In this document: positions 40,501 to 50,900 of the stretch, in pieces
Layout of the letters: each line of letters starts with the position of its first letter
How positions within the stretch are numbered: position 1 is the stretch's first letter
Assembly: GCA_027886175.1 (NCBI GenBank)
Contig: JAJNNQ010000156.1
Span: 186,001 to 250,000, forward strand
Reading direction: 5' to 3'
From: Phylloscopus collybita
Lineage: Eukaryota > Chordata > Aves > Passeriformes > Phylloscopidae
Length of the DNA stretch: 64,000 nt
Made by a program: the position numbers and the translations under genes
Notes under the pieces: generated by a model
Told to the model about the DNA's origin: nothing
The model's input: only the letters and a program-made list of their open reading frames with translations
Databases searched by the model: none

Positions 40501-43500
40501 CCACTCAAATTCCATACAAATGAGGATATCTCCCAGGTGTAATCTACAACCAGATGGAAGTTTCTCTGCCCTTGTAGTGCCAAAGGCCTCCTAAGAACTG
40601 ACATCAGGAACGTGGGGTGGAGACTTTGGTTTCCCAAGGAAATGGGCCACCGTTTGTGTCTAATGCTGTCTGCCAGCCACTGGGCTTATGCCTACTAAAA
40701 TACCACTAAAATTCTATATAAATGATGATATCTCTCAGGTGCAATCTACAACCAGATGGAAGTTTCTCTGCCCTTGTAGTGCCAAAGCCCTCCTAAAAAC
40801 TGACATCAGGAACGTGGGGTGGAGACTCTACTTTTCCCATGGAAATGGGCCACCGTTTGTGTCGAATGCTATGTGCCTGCCACTGGGCTTCTTCCTACTA
40901 AAATTCCACTAAAATTCCATGGAAATTAGGAAATCTCCCAGGTGCAATCTACCACCAGATGGAAGTTTTTCTGCCCTTGTAGCTCCAAACGCCTCTTACA
41001 AACTGACATCAGGAACGTGGGGTGGAGACTTTGGTTTCCCATGGGAAAGGGGCACCGTTCGTGTCTAATGCTGTCTGCCTGCCACTGGGCTTCTGTCTGC
41101 TGAAATTCCATACAAATGAGGATATCTCCTCGATGCAATCAACCATCAGATGGAACTTTGTCTGCCCTTTTAGTGCCAAAGGCCTCTTACAAACTGACAT
41201 CAGGACCGTGGGGTGGAGACTTTGGTTTCCCATGGAAAAGGGCCACTGTTCGTGTCCAATGCTGTCTGCGTGCCACTTGGCTTCTGCCTTCTGAAATCCC
41301 ATACAAATGAGCATATCTCCCCGATGCAATCAACCACCAGATGGAAGTTTTTCTGCCCTTGTATTGCCAAAGGCCTCCTTCAAACTGACATCAGGAACAT
41401 AGGATGGATAATTTGTCTTTCCATGGAAAAGGGCCACCGTTCTTGTCTAATGCTGTCTGCCTGCCAGTGGGCATATGCCTACTAAAGTTCCATACATATG
41501 AGGATATCTCCCAAATGGAATTTCCCACCAGATGGAAGTTTGTCTGCCCTTTTAATGCCAAAGGCCTCCTACAAACTGACATGAGGAGCCTGGGTTGGAG
41601 ACTTTGGTTTCCCATGGATATTGGGCAGCGTTCGTGTGTAATGCTGTCTGCCTGCCGCTGGACTTCTGCCTACTAAAATACCACTAAAATTCCATACAAA
41701 TGGCGATATCTCCCAGGTCCAATCTACCACCAGATGGAATTTTTTCTGCCCTTGTAGTTCCAATCGCCTCTTACAGACTGACATCAGGAACGGGGGATGG
41801 AGACTTTGGTTTCCCATGGAAATGAGCCACTATTCATGTCTAATTCTATCTACCTGCTGCTGGGATTCTGCCTACTAAAATTCCACTAAAATTCCATACA
41901 AATGAGTATATCTCCCAGCTACAACCTAACACCAGATGGAAGTTTCTCTGCCCTTGTAGTGCCAAAGGCCTCCTACAAACTGCCATCAGGAACCTAGGGT
42001 GGAGATTTTGGTTTCCCATGGAAAAGGACCACCGTTCCTGTCTAATGCTGTCTGCCTGGCACTGAGGTTATGACTGCTGAAGTTCCATACAAATGAGGAT
42101 ATTCCCCAGGTGCAATCTACCACCAGATGTAAGTTTGTCTGCCTTCGTAGTGCCAAAGGCCTCCTCCAAACTGACACCAGGAACCTGGAGTGGAGACTTT
42201 GGTTTCCCATGGAAATGGGCCAGCGTTCGTGTCTAATGATGTGTTCCTGCCACTAGGCTTCTGCCTATTAAAATACCACTAAAATTCCTTACAAATTAGG
42301 ATGTCTCCCAGGTGCAATCTACCACCAGATAGAAGTTTGTCTGCCCCTGTAGAGCCAAAGGCTTCCTACAAATTGACATCAGGAACCTGGGGCGGAGACT
42401 TTGGTTTCCATGGAAAAGGGCCACCGTTCGTATCTTATGCTGTCTGCCTGCTACTGGGCTTATGGCTACTAAAATTCCATACAAATGAGGATATCTCCCA
42501 GGTGCAATCTACAACCACGTGGACGTTTGTCTGCCCTCGTAGTGCCAGAGGCCTCCTAAAAAATGACATCAGGAACCTGGGGTGGAGACTTTGGTTTCCC
42601 AAGGAAATGGGCCACCGTTTGTGTCTAATGCTGTCTGCCAGCCACTGGGCTTATGCCTACTAAAATTCCACTAAAGTTCTATACAAATGAGGATATCTCC
42701 CAGGTGCAATCTACAACCACGTGGACGTTTGTCTGCCCTCGTAGTGCCAAAGGCCTCCTAAAAACTGACATCAGGAACGTGGGGTGGAGACTTTCTTTTC
42801 CCATGGAAATGGGCCACCGTTTGTGTCTAATGCTATGTGCCTGCCACTGGGCTTATGCCTAGTAAAAACCCATACAAATGAGGATATCTCCCTGATGGAG
42901 TCTACCACCAGTTGAAAGTTTTTTCTGCCCTTGTAATGCCAACGGCCTCCTACAAACTGACATCAGGAATCTGGAGAGGACGCTTTGGTTTCTCATGGAA
43001 AAGGGCCACCCTTGGTGTTTAATGCTGTCTTCCTGCCCGTGGGCATATACCTACTAAAATTCCCTACAAATGAGGATATATCCCAAATGCAATTTCCCAC
43101 CAGATGGAAGTTTGTCTGCCCTTTTAATGCCAAAGGCCTCTGACAACCTGACATCAGGAATGTGGGATGGAGACTTTGGTTTCCTTAGGAAACGGGCCAC
43201 TGTACCTGTCTAATTCTCTCTGCCTTCCGCTGGGATTCTGCCTACTAAAATTCCACTAAAATTCCATAGAAATGAGGATATCTCCCAGGTGCAATCTACA
43301 ACCAGATGGAAGTTTCTCCTCCCTTATATTGGAAAACGCCTCCTACAAAGTGACATTTGCAATATGGGGTGGAGATTTTGGTTTCCCATGGAAAAGGGCC
43401 ACTGTTTGTGTCTAATGCTGTCTGCCTGCCAGGGGGCATATGCCTACTAAAATTCCATACAAATGAGGATATCTCCCAAATGCAATTTCCCACCAGATGG

Positions 43501-44143
43501 AAGTTTGTCTACCCTTTTAATGCCAAAGACCTCCTAAAAACTGACATCAGGAGCCTGGGTTGGAGACTTTGGTTTCCCATGGAAATGGGCCACCGTTCGT
43601 GTCTAATGCTGGTTGCCTGCCACTGGGGTTCTGCCTGCTGAAATTCCTCACAAATGAGGATATCTCCCTGATGCAATCAGCCACCAGACGGAAGTTTGTC
43701 TGCCCTTGTAGTGCCAAAGGCCTCTTACAAACTGACATCAGGAACAGGGAATGGAGACTTGGGTTTCCCATGGAAAAGGTACACTCTTCGTGTCTAATGC
43801 TGTCTGCCTGCCACTGGGCTTCTGTCTGCTGAAATTCCATACAAATGAGGATATCTCCTCGATGCAATCAACCACCAGACGGAACTTTGTCTGCCCTTGT
43901 AGTGCCAAAGTCCTCCTACAAACTGACATCAGGAACCTGGAGTGGAGACTTTGGTTTCCCATGGAAATGGGCCAGCGTTCGTGTCTAATTATATGTGCCT
44001 GCCACTAGGCTTCTGCCTATTAATTTTCCACTTAAATTCCATACAAATGAGGATGTCTTCCAGGTGCAATCTACCACCAGATAGAAGTTTGACTGCCCTT
44101 GTAATGACAACGGCCTTTTACAAACTGACATCTGGAATCTGGA

Positions 44144-44149
44144 GAGGAC
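44144..44149. other. Target site duplication, left copy (gaggac)
   Basis: The hexamer gaggac lies immediately before the retroviral LTR and is repeated at 47,905-47,910 right after the element. Uninterrupted satellite monomers elsewhere (for example near 48,475) read ctggagaggacgctttgg, which is what remains if the element plus one hexamer is removed. Six bases is the usual duplication for alpha- and betaretroviral integrases. Confidence 0.88.
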
Positions 44150-44327
44150 TGTTGCAGTGCGTGCCTGCTCTGGCCTGGCTCAGTGTCTAGCCTGGCCTAC
44201 CCGGCAGCTCTCGGCACGCCCCAACCAGTCACTTTGTGGGGGTTCGTGTCTTGTCACTGGATAACGCTGTCAAGGCCGGATTGAAGAAAGAAGGGACTCT
44301 CTCTTGAATTTTCTAGGGAACAGAGGC

Positions 44328-44333
44328 TTTATT
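44328..44333 (-). terminator. Retroviral polyadenylation signal AATAAA in LTR
   Basis: The + strand reads tttatt, which is AATAAA on the element's coding strand. It lies about 100 nt downstream of the TATA-like box, the spacing expected for an R region. This would have been the processing signal of the proviral transcript. Confidence 0.75.
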
Positions 44334-44427
44334 CGGGGGCGGGGGGAAGGGGGTCAGGATGATCCCCCCAGCCACCCTAGGCTGGTGCCTCTGGAGAGAG
44401 AGACCCTGAGCCTGGGGTGGTGGGCGG

Positions 44428-44434
44428 TTTAATA
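44428..44434 (-). promoter_or_regulatory. TATA-like box in LTR U3
   Basis: The coding strand reads tattaaa within gtagtattaaaccgccc. Transcription would be expected to start about 25-30 nt downstream, near 44,400. Position relative to the AATAAA supports this, but there is no direct evidence of activity. Confidence 0.6.
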
Positions 44435-44865
44435 CTACAATTCTGGGGTGGATTCTAAGTTACAGTTACTAATAAAACAATCTAAATACATCATGCTAAA
44501 TTAAGTCATTTAGGTTCTAACAAATCTAGCACAAGTTTTGGGATGGGCCGAGAACAATTTTGCAAAATGAATGGCTAGCTCTACTGTACTTCAAAGATAA
44601 GAATTAAATGATGGACACGAGGATAATTATGCATGACAAAGGAGGTAAGGCAGGGGAGAACTAATAAAAGAAAGATTCTAAGCAGGGGTAAAGCTGTCCT
44701 AGAAACTCTTATTGGAACTACAAAAAGTTACATATTAAAACAAGCAATACATCTTAAGACAAAAGGGCTTTCTTGAATTTTGCAGACTATTCTAAACCTA
44801 ACAATAAAACTCTTCATGCTGAATTTTCAGCTAAGGCCTGCACATATTATTTTTGCAGAGTCATA

Positions 44866-44870
44866 CTTCC

Positions 44871-44915
<45 letters not shown>
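44866..44915 (-). other. Polypurine tract with 42-nt poly-A run
   Basis: On the coding strand, 42 consecutive A (44,874-44,915) are followed by gggggaag, which abuts the 3' LTR. The G-rich end is the expected plus-strand primer (polypurine tract) position. The run of A is far longer than a normal tract and begins two bases after the env stop codon. It may be slippage expansion, and its exact length is likely to be unreliable in sequence data. Confidence 0.82.
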
Positions 44916-44916
<1 letters not shown>

Positions 44917-46293
44917 TTACTGATCTGGTGTGTAAACTTCTGAGCTATTTTCACTGCTGGTAACTTCGTCTAGCGGAAATTCGTTGGCTGGCTCTACTGA
45001 ATGCACTGAATGCACAGAGGGGGTGGAAGTGGAAAAAACTGCACGCATGATCAAACTTTTTACTAAACTAAAAGCAAAGGCCACAACTAATACAATGAAC
45101 AACACTAACAGTCCTGTTTTGATCCATGAGCTGGCAACTTTAGAAAGTCCGACACCTGAAAAGATGTTGTCAAACCAGTCTCCTATTTCTTCTTTGATGG
45201 AACTGACCATCCCTCGTAGCTGGTGGACAGATTTTCTGACGTCTTCTGCTTTAGATGATAGGTTGAAGCAGCAGAGTCCTTCGAACTCCTCGCACGAATG
45301 TTGATTCAACAAAAGCAAGTAATCAATGGCAGCTCTATTTTGGAGCGTTGCCCGTCTAGTTATCTGTTCGTCTGATAAGAGGTCACTTATAGCACGAGAT
45401 GTTAAATTTGCTTGTTTAGCTACCCAACATTCTAATTGGCCTAATTCTCCCACAGACTTTGCAATTGAAACCCAAGGTAAAAAAACTGACAGGGCTGCTG
45501 CTTTTGCCCTGGACCAATGGATAATTTCTGAATTGCAATCCGAATTAAGACTTGTCAAGTCTCTCTTCTGAACTTTTAGAGAGGAATTTTTTTTGTGCCA
45601 ATTGACAATTTGAGTCATGTTAGGGGTAAAAAGGCTCAGCTTACTCAGAGTGCAAGGACCTCCAATGAGACGAGCTGGGATCCCAGTAAAGGCTCTGTCA
45701 CTACAAACAAGGAAAAAACCTTTGGGAAGGGAAAGGGAATTGCTAGCAGAAAAAGTAAGGACATGAACAATTTTTGCACACCAATTTGTTGCCATATAAG
45801 AAATTTCAGCTTGTCTCAAATTGTAAAACGACTTTTCTTGCTCTTTGGGTGGGGTATACATAAATTGAACACAAAAAGGAGCTTTGGAGGACCCAAGGAG
45901 TTCTAATTCTTGGGGCTCCAGGTGGGGGCGGCCGAGAGACTGAGACCATTGTTTCCAAAAAGCAAGGGGATTTTTAACAACAGTAGAAGGGGGCTCATTT
46001 ATTTCTTGAAACTCTTTAACTGCGCTAGGTTTCTGATTAAAACTTTGACGCTACCGGAGGAGTGGTTGAGGATACTCTTCTTCTTTTGCAGGGATCCCTA
46101 CTAAGCAGGCAGACATGGGATTTTGGGCTGAGGCTGAGGCTAGACAAATGTGATCTTGGCCTAGACTCTGTGCAAGGGTTTTCCACACATTGGTTTTTGG
46201 CTGTGGGACAATCCAGAAGAAAGCCAGGGTTGGCAAACTGAGCAGCATCACAAATGCAAACACTCTCGAACTACGAATTTCCATGCTGACCAC
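44917..46293 (-). pseudogene. env: Retroviral env, interrupted by one stop
   Basis: Envelope glycoprotein gene of the endogenous retrovirus, 459 codons including the final stop. It opens 36 nt after the pol end with a hydrophobic signal peptide (VFAFVMLLSLPTLAFF). A single in-frame TAG at 46,051-46,053 interrupts the short surface subunit; I see no frameshift. Downstream are a hydrophobic stretch (ALSVFLPWVSIA) at the fusion-peptide position, an LQNRAAIDYLLLL segment resembling the conserved immunosuppressive-type region, a C-X6-CC motif (CEEFEGLCC), and a membrane anchor (GLLVLFIVLVVAFAFSLV) with a cytoplasmic tail. No canonical RXKR cleavage site precedes the fusion peptide (SRAK here), and the surface subunit is short for the family. 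The layout matches the gamma-type Env carried by avian alpharetroviruses. A shorter frame of 314 codons (44,917-45,861) is open but lacks the signal peptide. Call: inactivated env; expression unknown. Confidence 0.9.
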
Positions 46294-46328
46294 CAGGCCT
46301 GTAGTTCTGTAACTTAAAAGAAAAGAAT

Positions 46329-47432
46329 TTAGTTAAACAAACACTGAAAACACTCAGCAAGAGGAAGCAGCTCTTCTGCTTCTTCCTCTTGCCAAAACAT
46401 CCAGGAAGGAATACTAACTGGACAAGAAGGCTCTGTGTCTGAACCTTCCTGTTCTTCATCTTTTTTTCTCTTTCTCCAGGAGGCGACAGCTGCCTGGGGC
46501 ACTTTTGCTTCTGATGTTTTGGGGACATAGGGTCTCACACATCGGGAGGGAATCTACCGCAAGCCGGTGGGAGTGGAGACACAGGCGTACCCGCGCCTCC
46601 AGGTGACTAAATCATGAGGACTCTGTATCCTCAAAGTTTCTGGATCTTTGACAAGGACCTTTGGCCTTTCATGGGGTTCTAACAGAGAGCTCCCTCGAAA
46701 GTGCCTTGTCACCGGCGGGTTCATGGTCTCAAAGGAACAGTTAAGAAAATTCAAAGTGAACAGAGCACGGGCCAATCTCACAGATGGTGGTTCAATTTTG
46801 AGGATTGGTTGCTGCTGACTGAGGACTCTTTTGAGGTTAAGATGAGTCCTCTCCACAATTGCTTGGCCTGTGGGAGAGTGGGGAATCCCTGTTTTGTGTT
46901 TTACTTCTCATTGCTGTAAAAAGTTGCTGAATTCTTTAGATGTGTATGCTGGAGCATTATCTGTTTTCAAGGACTTTGGGATGCTTAATACAGCGAAAGC
47001 CTGGATAAAATGCTTGATAGCATCTCCAGCTTTCTCTCCTGTGTGGGCAGATGCAAAAACAGCTCCTGAGAACGTGTCGACAGAGACATGCACGAACTTT
47101 TGCTTTCCGAAAGGGGCAAAGTGCGTGACGTCTGATTGCCACACTTCACAGCTGGACAAACCTCGGGGATTGACACCTGTGGGCAGAGATGAGATTGCAC
47201 ATTTGTTACATTGTGAACAGTTGTTTACAATTGCTTTGGCTTGGTCACGAGTTAAATTAAACTGCCTGACCAGTCCAGGTGCATTTTGGTGATGGAGTTG
47301 GTGACTGATTCTTGCTTGCTCAAAGTGATTTGGCAGAGGAGCTATCTCCACGGTGGTGGCAAGAGCATCAGCTCTCTTGTTTCCCTCTGCAATGAATCCT
47401 GGGAGTTCTGTGTGTGACCTGGTGTGCATCAC
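46329..47432 (-). pseudogene. pol: Retroviral pol: RNase H end and integrase, with stops
   Basis: This is the C-terminal part of pol on the minus strand. It starts with the last RNase H motif (GNKRADALAT), followed by an integrase zinc-binding region (HQLHHQN, then CSQC) and a catalytic core with the first Asp in WQSDVTHF, the second in KTDNAPAY and the Glu in SPTGQAIVER. The C-terminal domain (PKVLVKDPETLRIQ, then DLVTW) binds DNA in the family. In-frame stops fall at 46,908-46,910 (TGA, inside the core) and 46,554-46,556 (TAG, near the end of the C-terminal domain). Reading otherwise stays in one frame to a final stop at 46,329-46,331. The basic, acidic tail (SWRKRKKDEEQ) is probably the pol terminus. 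Catalytic residues survive but the reading frame does not, so it is non-functional. Confidence 0.9.
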
Positions 47433-47447
47433 AAAAAAGGGGTGTTC

Positions 47448-47801
47448 TCAGAGAGAAATAAGTTTCACGAGCTTAGAAAGCAACTGAAAAAGTGTGATGT
47501 TAGAGACTTCTTGCAGCACAGACTGTTCTGCTCTAGAAACTATCCCTGCTACATAACTGGAATCTGTCAATAAATTAAAGGGTTCAGAAAATTTTTCAAA
47601 TGCTCTGACAACTGCAGCCAATTCAGCAACCTGAGGTGAGCCTTCCACCTCTGCAACATCAGATTCCCACGGATGTGAATCGGGATCTCGCCAAGTCATT
47701 ACCGACTTGTGAGATTTACCCGACGCATCTGTGAACACTGTCAGTGCATTAAGTGGTTTTCTGCTTTGCATAGTTTTCAGCTCAAATGAAATTGGACATC
47801 A
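47448..47801 (-). pseudogene. pol: Retroviral pol: RNase H domain, 5'-truncated
   Basis: RNase H of class II retroviral type. Acidic residues of the active site are visible in VFTDASG (Asp), VAELAAVV (Glu) and LLTDSSYVAG (Asp); the fourth lies beyond an in-frame TGA stop at 47,448-47,450, in the downstream piece ending at 47,432. Upstream in coding order the frame fades within a few codons of the RT connection and then meets the 79-bp LTR stub. All of reverse transcriptase, protease and gag is therefore missing. The 5' limit given is approximate. Confidence 0.87.
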
Positions 47802-47825
47802 GCACTGAACATTTTAAACCTAAAC

Positions 47826-47904
47826 CTATTCTAAACCTAACAATAAAACTCTTCATGCTGAATTTTCAGCTAAGGCCTGCACATATTATTTTTGCAGAGT
47901 CATA
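47826..47904 (-). repeat. Truncated 5' LTR stub (79 bp)
   Basis: These 79 bp match 44,787-44,865, the start of U3 in the complete LTR, and I see no mismatch by eye. The stub ends at the target duplication on one side. On the other it stops abruptly at ctattctaaacc, where a taaaccta/ttctaaaccta motif repeats. That local repetition suggests a microhomology-mediated deletion joining U3 to pol. Confidence 0.88.
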
Positions 47905-47910
47905 GAGGAC
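47905..47910. other. Target site duplication, right copy (gaggac)
   Basis: Second copy of the hexamer found at 44,144-44,149. Satellite sequence resumes with gctttggtttcccatgg in register with the monomer interrupted on the left. Both flanks being intact shows that the internal deletion did not remove either end of the provirus. Confidence 0.88.
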
Positions 47911-50900
47911 GCTTTGGTTTCCCATGGAAAAGGGCCACCCTTGGTGTTAAATGCGGTCTGCTTGCCAATGGGCTTATGACTACTGAAATTCCATACAAAT
48001 GAGAATATCTCCCAGGTGCAATCTAACACCAGATGGAAATTTCTCTGCCCTTGTGGTTCCAAAGGCCTCCTACAAATTTCCATCAGGAACCTAGTGTGGA
48101 GACTTTGGTTTCCCATGGAAAAGGACCACCGTTCCTGTCTAATGCTGTCTGCCTGGCGCTGTGGTTATGAGTGCTGAAGTTCCATACAAATGACGATATC
48201 TCCCAGGTGTAATCTACCACCGGGTCGAAGTTTGTCTGCCCTCGTAGTGCCAAAGCCCTCCTAAAAACTGACATCCCGAACGTGGGGTGGAGACTTTGTT
48301 TTCCCATGGAAATGGGCCACCGTTTGTGTCTAATGCTATGTGCCTGCCACTGGGCTGATGCCTAGTAAAATCCCATACAATGAGGATATCTCCCAGATGG
48401 AGTCTACGACCAGATGAAAGTTTGTCTGCCCTTGTTATGCCAACGGCCTCCTACAAACTGACATCAGGAATCTGGAGAGGACGCTTTGGTTTCCCATGGA
48501 AAAGGGCCACCCTTGGTGTTTAATGCTGTCTCCTTGCCACTGGGCTTATGACTACTGAAATTACATACAAATGAGGATATCTCCCAGATGCAATATGCCA
48601 CTAGATGGAAGTTTGTCTGCCATTGTAGTGCCAAAGGCCTCCTAAAAACTGACATCAGGAACATAGGATGGATAATTTGTTTTTCCATTGAAAAGGGCCA
48701 CCGTTCGTGTCTAATGCTGTCTGCCTGCCAGCGGGCATAAGTCTACTAAAATTACCTACATATGAGGATATCTCCCAAATGCAATTTCCCAGATGGAAGT
48801 TTCTCTGTCCTTTTAATGCCAAAGGCCTCCTACAAACTGATATCAGGGGCCTGGGTTGGAGACATTGTTTTCCCATGGAAAAGGGCCACCGTTCGTGTCT
48901 AATGCTGTCTGCCTGCCACTGGGCTTCTACCTGCTGAAATTCCATACAAATGAGGATATCTCCCCAATGCAATCAGCCACCAGACGGAAGTTTGTTTGCC
49001 CTTGTACTGCCAAAGGCATCCTAAAACCTGACATCAGGAACGTGGCATGGAGACTTTGGCTGCCCATGGGAAAAGGGCCACCGTTCATGTCTAATGCTGT
49101 CTGCCTGCCACTGGGCTTCTACCTGCTGAAATTCCATACAAATGAGGATTTCTCCCCGATTGAATCAACCAGCAGATGGAAGATTGTCTGCCCATGTAGT
49201 GCCAAAGCCTTCCTAGAAACGGACATCAGGAACGTGGGGTGGAGACTTTGGTTTCCTATAGAAATGGGCCACCGTTCGTGTGTAATGCTGTCTGCCTGCC
49301 ACTGGGATTCTTCCTACTAAAATTCCACTAAAATTCCATAGAAACGAGGATATCTCCCAGGTGCAATCTACAACCAGATGGAAGTTTCTCTGCCTGTATG
49401 TTGGAAAAGGCCTCCTACAAAGTGACATCAGCAATGAGCGCGGAGATTTGGGTTTCCCATGGAAATGGGCCACCGTTCGTGTCTAATGGTGTCTGCCTGC
49501 CACTGGGGTTATGCCTGCTGAAATTCCTCACAAATGAGGATATCTCCCAGATGGAATCCACCACCAGTTCGAAGTTTGTTTGCCCTTGTAGTGCCAAAGG
49601 CCTCCTAAAAACTGACATCAGGAACCTGGGGTGGTGTCTTTGGTTTCTGATGGAAATGGGCCACCGTTCGTGTCTAATGATTTCTGCCGGCCATTGGGCT
49701 TCTGCCTACGAAAATTCCACTGAAATTCCAGACAAATGAAGACATCTCCCGGGTGCAGTCTATCGCCAGATATAAGTTTGTCTGCTCTTATAGTGCCAAA
49801 TGCTTCCTGCAAACTGACATCAGGAATCTGGGGTGGAGACTTTGGTTTCCCCTGGAAAAGGGCCACCGTTCGCGTCTAATGATGTGTGCCTGCCACTAGG
49901 CTTCTGCCTATTAAAATTCCACTAAAATTCCATACATATGCGGATGTCTCTCAGGTGTAATCTACCACCAGATGGAAGTTTGTCTGCCCCTGTAGAGCCA
50001 AAGGCTTCCTACAAATTGACATCAGGAACCTGGGGCGGAGATTTTTGTTTCCCAAGGAAAAGGGCTACCGTTCGTGTCTAATGCTGTCTGCCTGCCACTG
50101 GGATTATTGCTACTAAAATTACATACAAATGAGGATATCTCCCAGATGGAATCTACCAGCAGTTGGAAGTTTGTCTACTCTTGTAGTGCCAGAGGCCTCC
50201 TAGGAAATGACATCAGGAGCATGGGGTGGAGAATTTGGTTTCCCATGGAAAAGGACCACCGTTCCTGTCTAATGCTGTCTGCCTGGCACTGTGATTATGA
50301 CTGCGAAGTTCCATACAAATGAGGATATCTCCCAGGTGCAATCTACCACCAAATGGAAGTTTGTCTGCCCTTGTAGTGCCAAAGGCCTCCTAAAAACTGA
50401 CATCAGGAATGTGGGGTGGAGACTTTGGTTTCCCATGGAAATGGGCCACCCTTTGTGTCTAATGCTATGTGCCTGCCACTGGGCTTATGCCTAGTAAAAT
50501 CCCATATAAATGAGCATATCTCCCAGATGGAATCTACCACCAGTTAAAAGATTGTCTGCCCTTGTAATGCTAACGGCCTCCTACAAACTGACATCAGGAA
50601 TCTGGAGAAGGCGCTTTGGTTTCCCATGTAAAAGGGCCACCCTTGGTGTTTAATGCTGTCTCCTTGCCACTGGGCTTATGACTACTGAAATTACATACAA
50701 ATAAGGATATCTCCCAGATGCAATATGCCACCAGATGGAAGTTTGTCTGCTCTTGCAGTGCCAAAGGCCTCCTTCAAACTGACATTCAGAACCTCACATG
50801 GAGACTTTGGTTTCCTATGAAAAAGGCCCACCGTTCATGTTTAATGTTGTCTGTCTACCACTGGGCTTCTGAGCACTAAAATACCACTAAAATACAATAA

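Larger units (their letters stand above)
19204..44149 (-). repeat. 191/202-bp satellite array, right arm (inner part)
   Basis: The same satellite family continues in the opposite orientation. Landmarks are now gactttggtttcccatgg, gtctaatgctgtctgcctgc, acaaatgaggatatctccca and ggaagtttgtctgccc. The 11-bp length dimorphism persists (one or two copies of attccactaaa). Between about 19.2 and 26.6 kb the monomers are more divergent and match the left arm poorly. From about 26.6 kb outward, blocks match the left arm in reverse. The array stops at the gaggac target site of a retroviral insertion and resumes after it. No gene was found in this stretch. Confidence 0.96.
44150..44865 (-). repeat. 3' LTR of the endogenous retrovirus
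   Basis: This region follows the env stop and purine tract in coding order and ends at the target duplication. Its first 79 bp in coding order (44,787-44,865) are matched by 47,826-47,904 at the other end of the element, which defines the U3 start. The other terminus is tgttgcag on + (coding-strand end ctgcaaca). It carries a TATA-like box and an AATAAA signal in the right order, giving an approximate U3 of 44,865-44,405, a short R, and U5 down to 44,150. If the hexamer duplication is taken literally, the U3 end reads tatgactc, two bases longer than a canonical TG start. Confidence 0.87.
44150..47904 (-). mobile_element. Degenerate class II endogenous retrovirus, internally deleted
   Basis: This 3,755-bp provirus lies on the minus strand inside a satellite monomer, flanked by gaggac duplications. 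In coding order it holds a 79-bp remnant of the 5' LTR, RNase H, integrase, env, a purine tract and a full 716-bp 3' LTR. Primer binding site, gag, protease and reverse transcriptase are absent. The 5' LTR stub runs directly into the end of the RT/RNase H linker, so one deletion removed most of the 5' half. Integrase and RNase H motifs are of class II type; the Env transmembrane subunit has a CX6CC motif as in avian alpharetroviruses. Every remaining gene carries in-frame stops. No copy is seen in the left satellite arm, so it inserted after the arms formed or was lost from one arm. Confidence 0.93.

Noticed and set aside
44984..45906. Open frames on the + strand (44,984-45,304; 45,326-45,571; 45,595-45,906).
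   Set aside because: They are antisense shadows of the retroviral env gene, whose minus-strand translation has clear family motifs.
46271..46528. An 85-codon minus-strand frame with basic residues overlapping the end of pol.
   Set aside because: It is an alternative frame over the pol terminus; the frame in register with integrase explains the sequence better.
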